DNA from: Carex sylvatica
Taxonomy: Eukaryota; Streptophyta; Magnoliopsida; Poales; Cyperaceae
Assembly: GCA_964058845.1 (NCBI GenBank)
Contig: CAXKVR010000056.1
Span: forward strand, 124,001-188,000
Length of the DNA: 64,000 bases
Direction of reading: 5' to 3'
Within the stretch, counting starts at the first letter, position 1; each line of letters opens with the position of its first letter. Position numbers and translations under genes: made by a program. Of this stretch, positions 35,336 to 46,534 are shown piece after piece. The notes below the pieces were generated by a model. That model worked only from the letters and a program-made list of their open reading frames with translations. It was not told where the DNA came from and did no database searches.

Positions 35336-36600
35336 TATTTATTTATTTTTTTTGGAAGATGGTAAAATAAAAATTTCGGATCCACACGTACGGATCGAAT
35401 AAAAAATTAGACAAAAATGAGTAAAAGAACCGTAGTATGATACAAAATAAAAGGAAGGAGAAATTAAAATTAGCAAAAAGATCTACTTTTAAAAAATGAT
35501 TACATTGAGAAAAAAATGTACATCTCAGCAGATCAATACTTGGAATATTTTAAAATGAAATTTGAAAAAAAAAAATTAATGTAATTTCTGTTGAAGAGAA
35601 TAAAATTCTGTATCAGAATTAAATTTTCAGAAATAATTATTATATTTGTAAACAATAAAGAAAATCATATCATGTCAGCTGGAAGCAAAATAATTAAAGA
35701 ATCAGATTCTTTTTGTGTAAACCCTATATCCATCTTTTTCAAATTTCAATGGACATGTACGGGATGAAACTGATATATTTATTAAACCAAAAAGTATGAT
35801 TCTAATTCCATGCAAAAACTTTAATGGAAACAATGAAATATAAAAGAGGCATACAGAAAAACATAATATAAGAAAACAAAAATTATAGCCTTTGAAAGGT
35901 TGGAATTTGTGGTTAAGTTTTTAAATAGAGGTCCTTAATATTTTACATTTTTTTAAATTGAAATGAATATAAACCAAATTTTATATTTCATTTAATATTT
36001 TCTTAAATATTAAATTAGTGATTCTACAGGAAGTAGGACTGTACAAAAATGCTAAAATTCGTAACTTGTTCATAACTCGCTCGCTAACTATTTGTTTTAA
36101 CTCGCTCATTTATAACTCGAGTTGGCTGGCTCATTTAATAAATTAGCTGAATTTGAGCATACTCAACTCGCTCATTAACAACTCGAGTTACACAAAATTC
36201 ATCACAATAAATCTCATGTCCTTCTAAATGACTTCTAAACTATTGCTTGGATTGTTTGTTTTGTTAGTTGTCTTGTTAATTATTTTTGAATTGTTTGTAT
36301 TTAGATAAACTCTTACTAAGTCATTTGAATTGTTTGTATTAAGATAAATTCTTACTAAGTCATTTGAATCATTTTAATTGTTTGTGTTTAGATAAACTTT
36401 TACTACTATATAACTATAACTAAGGAAATTGACTGGTTGAATGAGTTATAAACGAGTTGTGAGCCAACTCGAATTGATAATGAGCTGAATTTGAATTAAT
36501 TTTATAGTTCATTATTACCATCTCAATGTGAATTAATTTATTAATTAACTAAATAAGTTGAGTACAAATTGAAAATAACTTACTCAAACTGTCTCATTTA
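35336..36600. other. Intergenic; degenerate repeat near 36.03-36.6 kb
   Basis: AT-rich sequence without a gene. Between 36060 and 36600 there are repeated AACTCGCTC/GAGTTG motifs (ATAACTCGAGTTGGCTGG, AACTCGAGTTACAC, ATAAACGAGTTGTGAGCC), partly inverted. This suggests an old TIR element, but its ends cannot be set. Confidence 0.4.
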
Positions 36601-36697
36601 CGGCCAAATAGAAAGTAAGGGACAGTCATATAAATAAAATCTAGATATACCTCTCTTCAAAAAGAAAAAGAAAAAATAAAAATAGATATACCCTGAC

Positions 36698-36704
36698 ACG
36701 TGGC
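36698..36704 (+). promoter_or_regulatory. ABRE/G-box-like site upstream of the CAR gene
   Basis: ACGTGGC, within GACACGTGGCATG, lies about 344 bp before the CAR start codon. ACGTGGC is the core of ABA-responsive elements bound by bZIP factors. The match fits a gene acting in ABA signalling, but a 7-mer can occur by chance and no use is shown. Confidence 0.35.
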
Positions 36705-37047
36705 ATGTCTGAGTCATCAATAAAATTTGGCTGTATCATACTGGCATGGTTGAAGCAATATCCCGCACTAAAAATAGATAACCGTAGAAACAAATGAAAC
36801 AAAAATTGGGTGAAGATATTTACAAATTACAGAGTTTTTGCTTCATGCGACTCGTGAGCAAAAACTACTCTGTCAATATCTTTACCCCAAAAATTCATTA
36901 ATTTCATTCCGTTAAATAAAGACAGAGCGAGGTCTCCTCTCTCCATTTCTCCCTCTTTATCATCTCTCGCTATTTGTCTCCGCTCTCTTTCGTGGTGTTC
37001 CTCAAACTAAAAAGCGAAAGAATTAAATTTGTGCTATCGATACAACA

Positions 37048-39378
37048 ATGGAGAAATTGATGGGATTGCTCAAGGTGAAGGTAGTAAGAGGGGTTAACCT
37101 CGCAAAACGCGACGCCCGAGGCAGCGATCCTTATGTCGTTATTAAAATGGGCAATCAGGTTTCATTCTTTGTTTTGTTAATTTTGATCAAGTGCCGCATA
37201 CTGGTCCGTAAGATTGTGCTTTTATGTTGACTGTTAAAGTTGATTATTTAATACGAGAGATTCTTGTATTAGAAATTGTGCAAATTTTATTCTGCACTTT
37301 AATTTGAGTTTGTATGATTGTAAAGTAATGAAGGAATGCATTACATCAGGGGAACAAAGACACTAAATGTGCAGATGCAATGCAACCCTACAAACTGACG
37401 AATATTTTTGGTTTAGTGTACTCCACAATTTGGAATGGTCAGATTGAAGTATCTGAACTGTCTGATTGAACCCATGGGTACATTTCTACAGGGCTGACAG
37501 CTTTGAGATTTGTAATCAACGGTTCAGATGCATTGATCGGGAGTTAAAGAATAAAAAATCGATTTTCAAAATTTGTGATTAGAGTTGTTTAAATTTTGAT
37601 GCAGAAAGTTAAAACAAGTGTCAAGAAGAACGATGTAAATCCTGAATGGAACGAAGAACTCACTTTATCTGTCTCAGATGCTACTGTGCCCATCAAACTT
37701 GTAAGTTCGAACTTATTTTTACTGCTACTTTTGTTGTTACAAAGTTTTAGTTGATTTACACAGATGGTACCTGAATTGTCATTTATTTATTGTTTTGGTT
37801 CCCATATTTCGAAAGTTATGTTTTGTGCCGAAATAATTCTAAATATTTTTGTGTTCTTATCATCATCATATTTTCAAATTAAAGGAATGGATCAGAATTT
37901 TAGTCAGATTGTGAGAGTCCATTATTGACTGAAAGAAGCGGGTCACTCCACTTGAGCAGTAAATAGGACTTCTGTTACTTTTTAACTATTAAATTTTTGG
38001 AAGGAATTTCATGTATACCCCTCAAAAAATTTGAATTATGTATTTCCCTTCAAAAATTCATAATATCATATTTACCCTTCTAAAGTTCAAAAACTCATAA
38101 ATTTACCCAATTTATTGCCTTTTATATTAAAACTCATTTTAAATTTAGAATGTACCCATTTTACCCATTTTAAAAAATATATATATATATGTAGCCTCTA
38201 TCTCTCTGGTGAAATACATGAAATTCCCGCTAAATATTTTGGTCCATCCTATCTCCTTGTTCTTTCTCTCTCTTTTTTAAAAAAGGTCATAGTGGGCTCT
38301 ACCTCTCTGGTGTATTATAAATAGCTTGAATTACTCACCTTCTGTCACCAAAACAATTTTGTATCAGTCAATTAGGGCTCATACTATTTAGATGCTGGTT
38401 GACATCTTTCCTTCTTACTGTCAGTTCAGTATGTGCACAGAAAAAACTTCAACCATTTTGTAAGATAAAATAGGATATCATATGAATTATCAAATATTAC
38501 TGTCCTTCAATTATGGTGATCACGACAATTGGCAATTGATAATTTTTTCATGTGTCAAAAAAAAAAAATTAATGGGAAGGCTTGTGATAGTTATTCAATC
38601 TAGCAGTTGTTCAAATTTCTGTCTAATCAGAGTTGATAAATTGAAAATTATAGTTATAGTACTCAATTTTTGCAAGGATAAAAAATAATCGATGAGGTGT
38701 CTTTAGGGCCACCTCCCCTGATGAAAATATACTTTTACAAGAGTTATATATAGCTGAATTATCTTGCAAGTTGCAACAATAGATGCACTTGACATGTTTT
38801 TATCTTCTTTCTTAAAAAAAAAAATATTGAACAATTAATGGGAGAGAGTTTATGTCTTACAGCTAACTACTCAGCAATACAAACAATCAACTTGATTTTA
38901 ACATCTTGAATTTGTAATTGGACATAAAATTAATGTCAAGATATACATCAAATTGTATTACTTGATTGATGTTTTGCAAACGTTGTCAAATACAAATTTC
39001 ATATGGCCAAGAAAGAAGAATCTAACTACAACCTATGACTAACAACTTAGGGAGCATTAACAAAACAACTAACATGCGTAATAGGCAGTCTACGACAAAG
39101 ACACGTTCACCAAGGACGACCGCATGGGTGATGCCGATTTCAACATGTGGGACATCGCAGAAGTGGTGTCGATGGAACCTGACCAACTCTTGGCCTTGAC
39201 CGGCGAGTCAATCCGGGTCGTCAAACCAACCCGGACTAACTGCCTCGCTGAGGAAAGTCACGTCAAGTTCACTAATGGTAGAATTTGTCAAGACCTCGTC
39301 TTGCGGTTGCGCAATGTAGAGAGGGGCGAGATCGAGCTACAGCTGCAGTGGGTCAACATTCGCGGGCCCATGATTTAA
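37048..39378 (+). CDS. C2-domain ABA-related (CAR) protein
   Basis: Exons 37048-37158, 37605-37700 and 39085-39378, all in phase 0 with GT-AG borders, give 166 residues, the usual CAR length. It is a single C2 domain: GLLKVKVVRGVNLAKRDARG with Asp22 and Asp27, then VYDKDTFTKDDRMGD with Asp73, Asp75 and Asp81 as the expected calcium ligands, ending ELQLQWVNI. CAR proteins bind calcium and acidic membranes and bring PYR/PYL ABA receptors to the plasma membrane. The second intron is 1384 bp and carries a MITE (38002-38227). A second, diverged, intact version of exon 3 lies downstream at 40308-40595. Confidence 0.93.
38002..38227. mobile_element. MITE of the ATTTCATGTAT family, in the CAR intron
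   Basis: The ends are GGAATTTCATGTATACCCCT and the inverse GAAATACATGAAATTCC. Subterminal blocks AAAAATTCATAATATCAT and CCCTTCTAAAGTTC are shared with copies at 39711 and 47293. No coding capacity is seen. Confidence 0.75.
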
Positions 39379-39538
39379 CTAACATTGTTAGGTATACTAA
39401 CTGTTGTTGTAGAGTATTAAATTTTTCCAAGGCTTCAGATGACTTAACACTGTACTCGTGACGCAGAGTTTAATGTTGTGTTGTGTATTTCTGTGTTTGT
39501 GTAATAGTGTTATTGTGAAGTATATGAAGTTCGATCTG

Positions 39539-40140
39539 TGATAGAAAATAATTGTGACTATATCGTAAATGATGCGCATATAGCATATTAAATATCCTAG
39601 ATAAACCTTTTTAATTTGTCTTCGATGATCATTGATCATACTATTCTGTTTTGCTCCTCAAAGGATGAAAACACAACATAAATTAAAATTGTTATATTGA
39701 CAACCATTTTGGGGAAATTTCATGTATATCCCTCAAAAACTATGAAATTATATATTTCCCTCTAAAATTCATAATATCATATTAGCCCTACCAAATTTCA
39801 AAAACTCACAAATTTACCCATTTGATTTTATTTTCTATTAAAATTTATAAAGTACCTATTTTGCACTTTATTAAGAAAAATAAAAAATATGTAGCATGTT
39901 ATAGAAAAATGGTAGTCTTCTAATTGGTCGGTTTTCAAAGAAAAATGGGTCATTTCTCTACTATACCTAAATGTCACTATGTGATACGAAAAAATTGTGA
40001 CTTTATCCTATATGATGCGCATATTGAAATACTAGATAAACCTTTTAAATTGTTTCTTCGATGATCATACTATTCTGTTTTGTTCCTCAAAAGGATGAAA
40101 ATCCAACATAAATTAAAGTTGTGATATTGAGAATCATTTT
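39539..40140. repeat. Duplicated segment downstream of CAR exon 3, split by a MITE
   Basis: Segment 1 (39539-39710) and segment 2 (39981-40140) share ATGATGCGCATAT, CTAGATAAACCTTT, CTTCGATGATCAT, ACTATTCTGTTTTG, CAAAGGATGAAAA and CAACATAAATTAAA in the same order. Between them (39711 to about 39980) lies an ATTTCATGTAT-family MITE, intact at its left end only. The duplication lies between the two alternative last exons. Confidence 0.85.
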
Positions 40141-40307
40141 TATCTGTTCCTCTATTATTAGGTTTCTTTGAAGCATCTTTTCTTACAAGCATGATCAATT
40201 ATGAAAAACTAAAAATCCCAAATATAAAATAAAGTCACAAAAGGAACTTTAAAAGTAATTATGTTCTACTTTTATTATACAAGTTGCTAATTTGTCCATT
40301 AATATAG

Positions 40308-40595
40308 GAAATTTTGGACAAAGACACTTTCACAACGGACGACTCAATGGGAGAAACTGAGTTCGCCATACACGACTTAGCTGAGGTCGCAAGAATGGAC
40401 CTGAAGAGTATAGCCGATAATACTGTTATAAAAACACTTCACCCAACCAAGCAAAACTTGCTTGTATGTGCAAGTGAAATCACTGTGAAGAAAGGAAAGG
40501 CTTTTCAGGGTTTGATGTTGCGGCTAAAAAATGTCGGCTCCGGGGACATCCATCTGGAGTTACAATGGATTAATGTATCACCTTCGTCGCATTAA
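40308..40595 (+). CDS. Second candidate last exon of the CAR gene
   Basis: An acceptor TTAATATAG precedes an open frame of 95 codons and a stop, in the same phase 0 as exon 3 at 39085. Spliced to exons 1-2 it would give a 164-residue C2 protein. It keeps LDKDTFTTDDSMGE (the same calcium-binding Asp positions) and ends LELQWINVSPSSH, while other positions differ widely from exon 3. No upstream copies of exons 1-2 are seen between 39379 and 40307. It could be an alternative terminal exon or the tail of a lost tandem paralogue; the intact frame favours use. Confidence 0.72.
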   Translation, partial: EILDKDTFTTDDSMGETEFAIHDLAEVARMDLKSIADNTVIKTLHPTKQNLLVCASEITVKKGKAFQGLMLRLKNVGSGDIHLELQWINVSPSSH

Positions 40596-41282
40596 GATTT
40601 GCATTTTATGTGATGTATGGTGTGCATATTATGATGTCTTTGGTTATTATGCATAATTTGTGTAATAAGCAGTCTTGGCAATAGCCAGGAATCTCTACAA
40701 CCTTCTTATTTTTGGGTGCATTTTTCTGAGTGCTTGTACCAGTATACCAGTGAGATTATGAGTGCGTCTCATTTTGGAGATTAAATAAAAATGCTTGTTT
40801 TGTTCATCCGGAGAACAAAAAAGAATGTGTTACATAATTTCTTTTGTGGTGTTGTAATATTTTTTTTCATGGAAAATATCATATCATGCGAAATGAAAAG
40901 ATTGGTGATGATTCCGAGAAATAGAAATTCTAGTTGTAGTGATTCCTAATAAAACTTCAAATGAAATAGTTCGCTTTCGTAGTTCATTCGAGGAATATCA
41001 TGAATGAAGAATATCATACACGAATTCAACCTTAAAGTTTAGTTGGCCAAAATCAAAGTTGTATGTATCCTTCTTGCTTTGCTAGTTATACTGTCACATC
41101 TTGGATTTTTGACCTACCGGAACATGATTACAACAGAATCTTCGTATCTTTTTTTGACACACACCAATCTACGCCGCTAAAAAATAACAAATTCGAGGAG
41201 CTATAGAAATCATTGGTTATTTAATGTCATGTTTCCTATAACAAATTTTGTACAATCCAATAATTTACAAATACATCAAATT
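40596..41282. other. Intergenic, downstream of the CAR locus
   Basis: Probably starts with the 3' UTR of the second CAR exon. No other gene or repeat is recognised. Confidence 0.45.
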
Positions 41283-41317
41283 AAGTGAAATCACTGTGAA
41301 GAAAGAAAAGGCTTTTT
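41283..41317 (+). pseudogene. Fragment copy of the second CAR exon
   Basis: AGTGAAATCACTGTGAAGAA, continuing AGAAAAGGCTTTT, repeats the exon sequence at about 40475-40508 with one mismatch. It has no exon context and ends where a foldback element begins. Confidence 0.75.
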
Positions 41318-41525
41318 TACATGTAGATACATCATTTGTAAAGTAGGCGGATTTTAATAGTTTAGATTCGTTGTTTGAAACCAATTCAATGAATTTTAGA
41401 CTTTAATTTATTAAGAGACTTGATGAACTCAAGTCTAAAATTCATTAAATCGGTTTCAAATGACGAATCCGAACCGTTGAAATTTGCCTACCTTATGAGT
41501 AATGCGTCTACGTGTGAAAATTTTA
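41316..41525. mobile_element. Foldback MITE next to the CAR exon fragment
   Basis: Arm TTTACATGTAGATACATCAT, GTAGGCGGATTTTAATAG and GATTCGTTGTTTGAAACC face GGTTTCAAATGACGAATCC, GAAATTTGCCTAC and GCGTCTACGTGTGAAAA. A related half copy follows at about 41659-41780 (TTTACATGTAGATGCATCAC, TAGGTGAATTTTAATAG). Confidence 0.75.
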
Positions 41526-41780
41526 AATATTCGAATTAATTTAGTATAAAGTCAAGCGGTCAAAATTAGAGTGTTAATAAATTAATTTTAATGCATTCAT
41601 TTTTTGAATCTTTTTTGACCACTTGACTCCATGTAAAATTAATTTTTAAATTAAAAAAATTTACATGTAGATGCATCACTCATAAAATAGGTGAATTTTA
41701 ATAGTCTAGATTTATTATTTGAACCCGATTTGATAAATTTTATATTTGAATTCATCAAAAGGCTTGGTGAATTTAAGTAC

Positions 41781-42679
41781 ACCCTAGTTCTACTATGTAC
41801 AATTTAGTTTTGCATAATTTCACGAGACGATCGCAGATCGGCCTTTCAGATCAAGACAAACAATGTACGTACGTAAATCCCAGTTCAATGATCTCATGTA
41901 CCACTCACAAAGCGGATATAAATCTTCTGTGATTCTCAAAAGAATTACAGATCCTGCTTTTTCAAATTCAAACCTCTATTTTTTTAAGTACACAAATCTC
42001 AAAATATGTTATTTTGCATGCACAAATCTCAAAACATATGAATGGATAGATTAGAAAAAGCAGGGTCATGTGATAGATTTGTTTCCTCACAGAGCAAAAC
42101 TTTAAGATCCGCAAAATTGAAACCGCTAAATATGCCAATTGTAAATTACACAAATTAATTCTGTTGATATAATTTGATTCCCATTATTTTGACAGCTCAT
42201 ATTTTTTTTCTCATGTACAATATAATTCAATTCTTATAGTATAAATAAGGCATTGATAATTTAACAAAATAATAAATAATTGTTTATTCAAGTTATAGAA
42301 AAGTTTGATTAACTGAAACATTAATATGATAATAATAGGTGATGCCAACAATTCGAATCGGAATGCATGCCAACGGAAATCCAACTTGAGAAATTCATCA
42401 ATTATATTTGCTCTTTTTCCACCACTTTCGGAAGCAACAAGAACTCTGATCCAAACTGGGATGAAGAGGAGACACATAAAAAGGGGTCAAGTATATCTTA
42501 GTACATTGGACAAACCAAAATCGAGCAAGAATAATTTTTTTTGTTGTTTTCTTTTTCCGGGAATCAGAACAGAGAACAAGGAAAAAGGGGATAAGTAATG
42601 TTTATCTAAAATTTCGTCTACAGTACCTCTGATAGGTGGGTCCCATTTGTCAGCGACACCAATTTTCAGCTTGCTCCAA
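41781..42679. other. Intergenic, nothing recognised
   Basis: AT-rich with short open frames lacking domains. No repeat family seen in this window is present. Confidence 0.4.
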
Positions 42680-42800
42680 TTGGTATTTAAGTTTTGGGAC
42701 TACACACCCCTTATTTTATTTTTTTATTTTTTTTGAGGTAGAAACAAAAAAAAGACAATAAAATAAAGGGTGTGGAGTCCCAAAACTAAAATTACCCCTT
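42680..42800. repeat. Small inverted repeat (foldback)
   Basis: TTTTGGGACTACACACCCCT with TATTTTATT (about 42691-42721) faces AATAAAATAAAGGGTGTGGA then GTCCCAAAAC (about 42757-42786), separated by about 35 bp of A/T-rich spacer. Confidence 0.7.
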
Positions 42801-43324
42801 TTTTATTACCAACTCTAATTCATCTCTAAATTGGTATTTCATTCTTCTCTTCAATCGAGACCTGAATTTCTATTTTTCGTTGATCTAATTTTTATTTTAG
42901 TTTTGCAACTACACCTTAGTTTACTGTTTTCTTAAAATAAAAAATTAATACCAACTTTTTTTTCTATTTTATACATAACATGGTAATCCTGCACACTTCC
43001 AATTAATTTGATACATGTTTTTGAATTGAGGTTATAAAAAGATATCAAAATAATGTGTTAAACCTTATAGACATCATTGAAAAAGTAAATGATTGAAATT
43101 CTGAATTAATTAATATGTTTTGAAGCTCCCAGGAACCTTTATCATTAACGAATCAACCTTCATTTTGTTTGTTATGGAGAGGTCCTTCATATTTATGGGT
43201 AGGGAATTAGATTACTTTATCTTCTAATACTGGTGTTGAAAAGTTGGTGAAAGATCTAAATTATTTCTGAATATTGTACGGTAAATAAACGCTAGGATCA
43301 TTCACTTTACAAAATTATGTAAAT

Positions 43325-43385
43325 TAATGGTAAAGACACGTGACTCTCATATGGGAGGTCATGGGTTCGAAACTCACCAAAAAAG
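43325..43385 (+). repeat. tRNA-related SINE-like fragment
   Basis: GGTAAAGACACGTG, then CATGGGTTCGAAACTCACC, resembles the A-box/B-box spacing of tRNA-derived SINEs (B box GGTTCGAAACT). No cloverleaf of a functional tRNA can be formed. It lies just before a 17-bp direct repeat. Confidence 0.4.
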
Positions 43386-43389
43386 AAAA

Positions 43390-43479
43390 TCATTTATAGT
43401 ATAACATAGAGGTTGAAAGTGTGTTAAGTTTTTTTATCAATACTAGCAAACAAAATTATTTTGAATATATATACATTAG

Positions 43480-43519
<40 letters not shown>

Positions 43520-43628
43520 CTAATGTGCAATATTAAATCAAAATAATTTTTTTCAAATAATCTCAATTTTGTTTGCTAGTATTGATATGATTATTGCGGT
43601 TTTGGTTTTCTTCATTTATAGTATAACA
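43390..43628. repeat. Palindromic insert with (TA)n core, flanked by a 17-bp direct repeat
   Basis: TCATTTATAGTATAACA occurs at 43390-43406 and 43612-43628. Between them is a hairpin: ATCAATACTAGCAAACAAAA and ACATTAGCAAATATAT on the left face ATATATTTGCTAATGT and TTTTGTTTGCTAGTATTGAT on the right around a (TA)n of about 30 bp. Confidence 0.78.
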
Positions 43629-44215
43629 ATTAAAAAATATATATTATTCATGTATTGTTTATGTTTTATTTTTAAATTATTTTCTTCATTGTAAATCTAT
43701 TAGTGCTCGAAATAGATACAATTAAAGGAGCCAACAGCAATTCTTAATTTCCCTCATTTGCATCAGCTATTTATTGCAAAAGGTTAGCTTGCTTTCTGGA
43801 ATATAAATTTACAAAAAAAATTATGATGTAAATTGAGAAAAGTACAATTTTACATATATACATCATTGTTTCAACTTCTGGCATAAATTTTGCATGACAG
43901 TACTAATCTGTTATGTATCCACATAATGTCTCGACTGAACTGTTAAAGAAGTAACTAATTCTGAAACTAAATTTGCAAACGTGTTAGTAAGCTTCTATAT
44001 TCTAATTTCAGATGGTATCGTTCGTCTGATTGTCTACAATCATACACAAAGTTTGACTAATAGCTGTTCTCACATTTTCAAATATTTTTAAATGACAACT
44101 CAGAAGGACATAATGCCGCTTGCAAAACTCACTGCATAGGATTGCACTGACCAACAATTAATTATGAGAGAAAAGTTAAGCTATGGACTGCTTATAATCT
44201 CATTCACAACACCAA
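43629..44215. other. Intergenic, nothing recognised
   Basis: AT-rich sequence without coding or repeat signals. Confidence 0.4.
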
Positions 44216-45260
44216 GGCCTGTTCGGCAACTCCATTTTTCATGGGTATTCTAGGAAAAAATAGAAGTAATGGTATTTTTACCTTGGTAGCTTGATAAAAT
44301 ATTCATTATTGTATCTATTTTAAAACCCACCATGCTCTTTACACTAGCTTTTGTTAGAAAAAAAAAATTCACTCACACCTCCGTTTTTTTTTCCCAAGTT
44401 GACTTGTGGCAGCACTCAAATTAAAAGAAGAAATTGTACTAATCAATGCTTATTTAAAATTAACTTGTACAATCAATTAAAATTGCTGCATCACCATTGT
44501 AAGTTGTGTATAATATTTTGTTATAATTTTTTTGTAAATTGTTATAAAATTGCGGCATCACTATTGTTATAAAAAATTTCGTTTCTACCAAATTTATATT
44601 TTTATAAAATTACTTATTTCTAATATTTTGTAAATTATAATTTTTTGCATAAAAATCTTATTGGTAAAATTTAATTTTATTAAATTGTAGGTTTTAAATT
44701 GGTTTAATAAAGAACATTATATATTTAATTTATTTTTTTAATTAGCTAAAATTTAATTTCCTTAATTCTAAACGTGTCGCAAAAATTGTATTTTAAATTA
44801 CGTAAACATTTAACATTATATCGTTTTTATTTCGGATCTAACGTCTTGATTTACCTTTCGGATTTAATTTAATAAATTTTAATTTTTTTGTGTTAGTTTA
44901 TTGTATGTCTTCATAATTTAATTAATTCTTTAATTAACTAAATGTTTTAATTAGCAGTGATTTACAAATTGTTAGTTAATTAAAGATTTAAATTTTTTTA
45001 GAATCTGATATATACAATTATATTGATCATAATTAGTGATTAGTATTAATACACTTAATATAATTTAATTGTAGTATTACATCTTCTATAAAAATAAAAA
45101 TAACAACCAACATCCTAACAAATTTTCAATGCATTTGCCAAACACCTATATATTCTAAAAAATTTCATGGGTTAAATAACTTTGGTTTTAACAAATTGAA
45201 ATTTTCATTCCCATATTAAAAATTCTCATTTCACGAAATTTCCATGTTGCTGAAGAGGCC
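44216..45260. mobile_element. Putative non-autonomous TIR element
   Basis: The ends GGCCTGTTCGGCAACTCC and the inverse TGTTGCTGAAGAGGCC are a diverged inverted repeat. Subterminal AAATTTCATGGG/CATTCCCATAT blocks lie near the right end. This terminus (GGGCCTGTTTGG-like) is widespread among plant hAT-type MITEs. No clean target duplication was found, and the interior is very AT-rich without a gene. Confidence 0.45.
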
Positions 45261-45685
45261 CTAACTCTTTATGATTTTATATTGTTGACAAAGAAGTAAT
45301 TCAACCAATCAATAAGTTTCTGGTCACATGTAATTTTAATTATTGGTTAACTTTATTTTCCTAAAAGTCTTTTATTTACTGTGCGATGGAACAATTACAT
45401 CTTCTTGAATTTTAGTAGTTTGATATATGATTTAAGCAGAATCAAGTGCTATAATTTGCAAAATCTTTATACATATAATTCTAACAAGAAAGTGAACAAG
45501 AAAAGCTTCACACCTTTTCTTTTTTTTCTGTTTTTTACAAAAGCCTATTATCATTCAGAAGGACATTAAAACAACATGGCAACATTAAAATACAAATTGA
45601 AAGTAAATTACAGGAATGAAAGAAAGAAGAAAGAAAAAAAAAGAAACAAGCAAACAAAAAAGAAGAGAAAACATCTCAAATAACC

Positions 45686-46239
45686 ATAGAAGGAAAAATC
45701 GGAATCGAGATCGGTCTTTTGATCGTGGAATCGGTATTGGGTGAATCGGTAGGATTTGATCAAATCTGATTGGAAGCTCAAATTTTGTCAGAAACTTGTT
45801 TTATACTAAAAAGTAATTTGTCAACAATTTTTGTTTAGTCAAGTAATTACAATCAAATAATTCATTAATACAATATAATACAAGTATTACTCTTCTTCAA
45901 TAGATGTTTAAACACTTATATTTAAATATAGGTATATATTCTAGTAACAAAAAGTAGCGTAGTGTGATGGTCGTTGGCTTGATATTCAAGAGCTCTTTGT
46001 TCGAGCCCCACAGGAAGCAAAAAAATTTGAAGTGGTATTTGTGCGTTTCAGCCAAAATTTGACTGGATTTGATCATTTTTGCTGAAATTTGATTAGAATC
46101 GGACCATTTTGGATGAAATTTGACTAAAATTGGATCTTTTGGCCGAAATTGAATGAAAAAATCACCTACCATGTAACTCGACCTAAAATTAAATTGGTAC
46201 AATCCGATTCCAATCCGGAACGGCCGATTTTCCTTTCTA
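45686..46239. mobile_element. Putative TIR element abutting the terpene synthase relic
   Basis: Ends AAGGAAAAATCGGAATCG and the inverse CGGCCGATTTTCCTTT are inverted. It contains a tRNA-like B box (TTGTTCGAGCCCCAC at about 45999) inside a SINE-like fragment. No clear target duplication was found, so the boundaries are tentative. It begins where the terpene synthase homology stops. Confidence 0.45.
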
Positions 46240-46534
46240 TGCAATCAACTGCTTCAAGCAAGACTGAGGTCATTAGATTCTCGGTATCAGTGTCGGGCTT
46301 GCCATATCCATCGCCAATTTGGTAAATAAATACGTTGTGCCATGCGCGAGACATTAAAAGCGACATCATTGATGTACTTCTCCAGAGCAGAATTGCCTAC
46401 AACTTAACCATTAAGTGATGTCTAGTATTTCCAAATCAGTTCCTTCATTTCTTGGCGAGCAACAAATTCTGTAACACCTTTGTCACGCCTATAACATTGA
46501 ATGGATTTGTTGGTAGCCCCCGTTCTATCTCGTC
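46240..46534 (-). pseudogene. Terpene synthase last-exon relic
   Basis: On the minus strand an acceptor-like TTTTAG precedes DEIERGATNKSIQCYRRDKG, then VTEFVARQEMKELIWKY. Two stop codons follow, and then LEKYINDVAFNVSRMAQ and (after a shift) YQIGDGYGKPDTDTENLM, TSVLLEAV. This order, RG..KSIQCY..GVTE..A, then ARM.Q..Y..GDG, then a leucine-rich end, is that of the last exon of plant terpene synthases (TPS-a/b type). The catalytic DDxxD and NSE/DTE exons are absent in the window. Stops and a frameshift show it is dead. Confidence 0.78.

Noticed and set aside
43325..43385. Functional tRNA gene (GGTTCGAAACT B box)
   Set aside because: No acceptor stem or anticodon arm can be paired; a SINE fragment fits better. 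The same applies to the B box near 45999.
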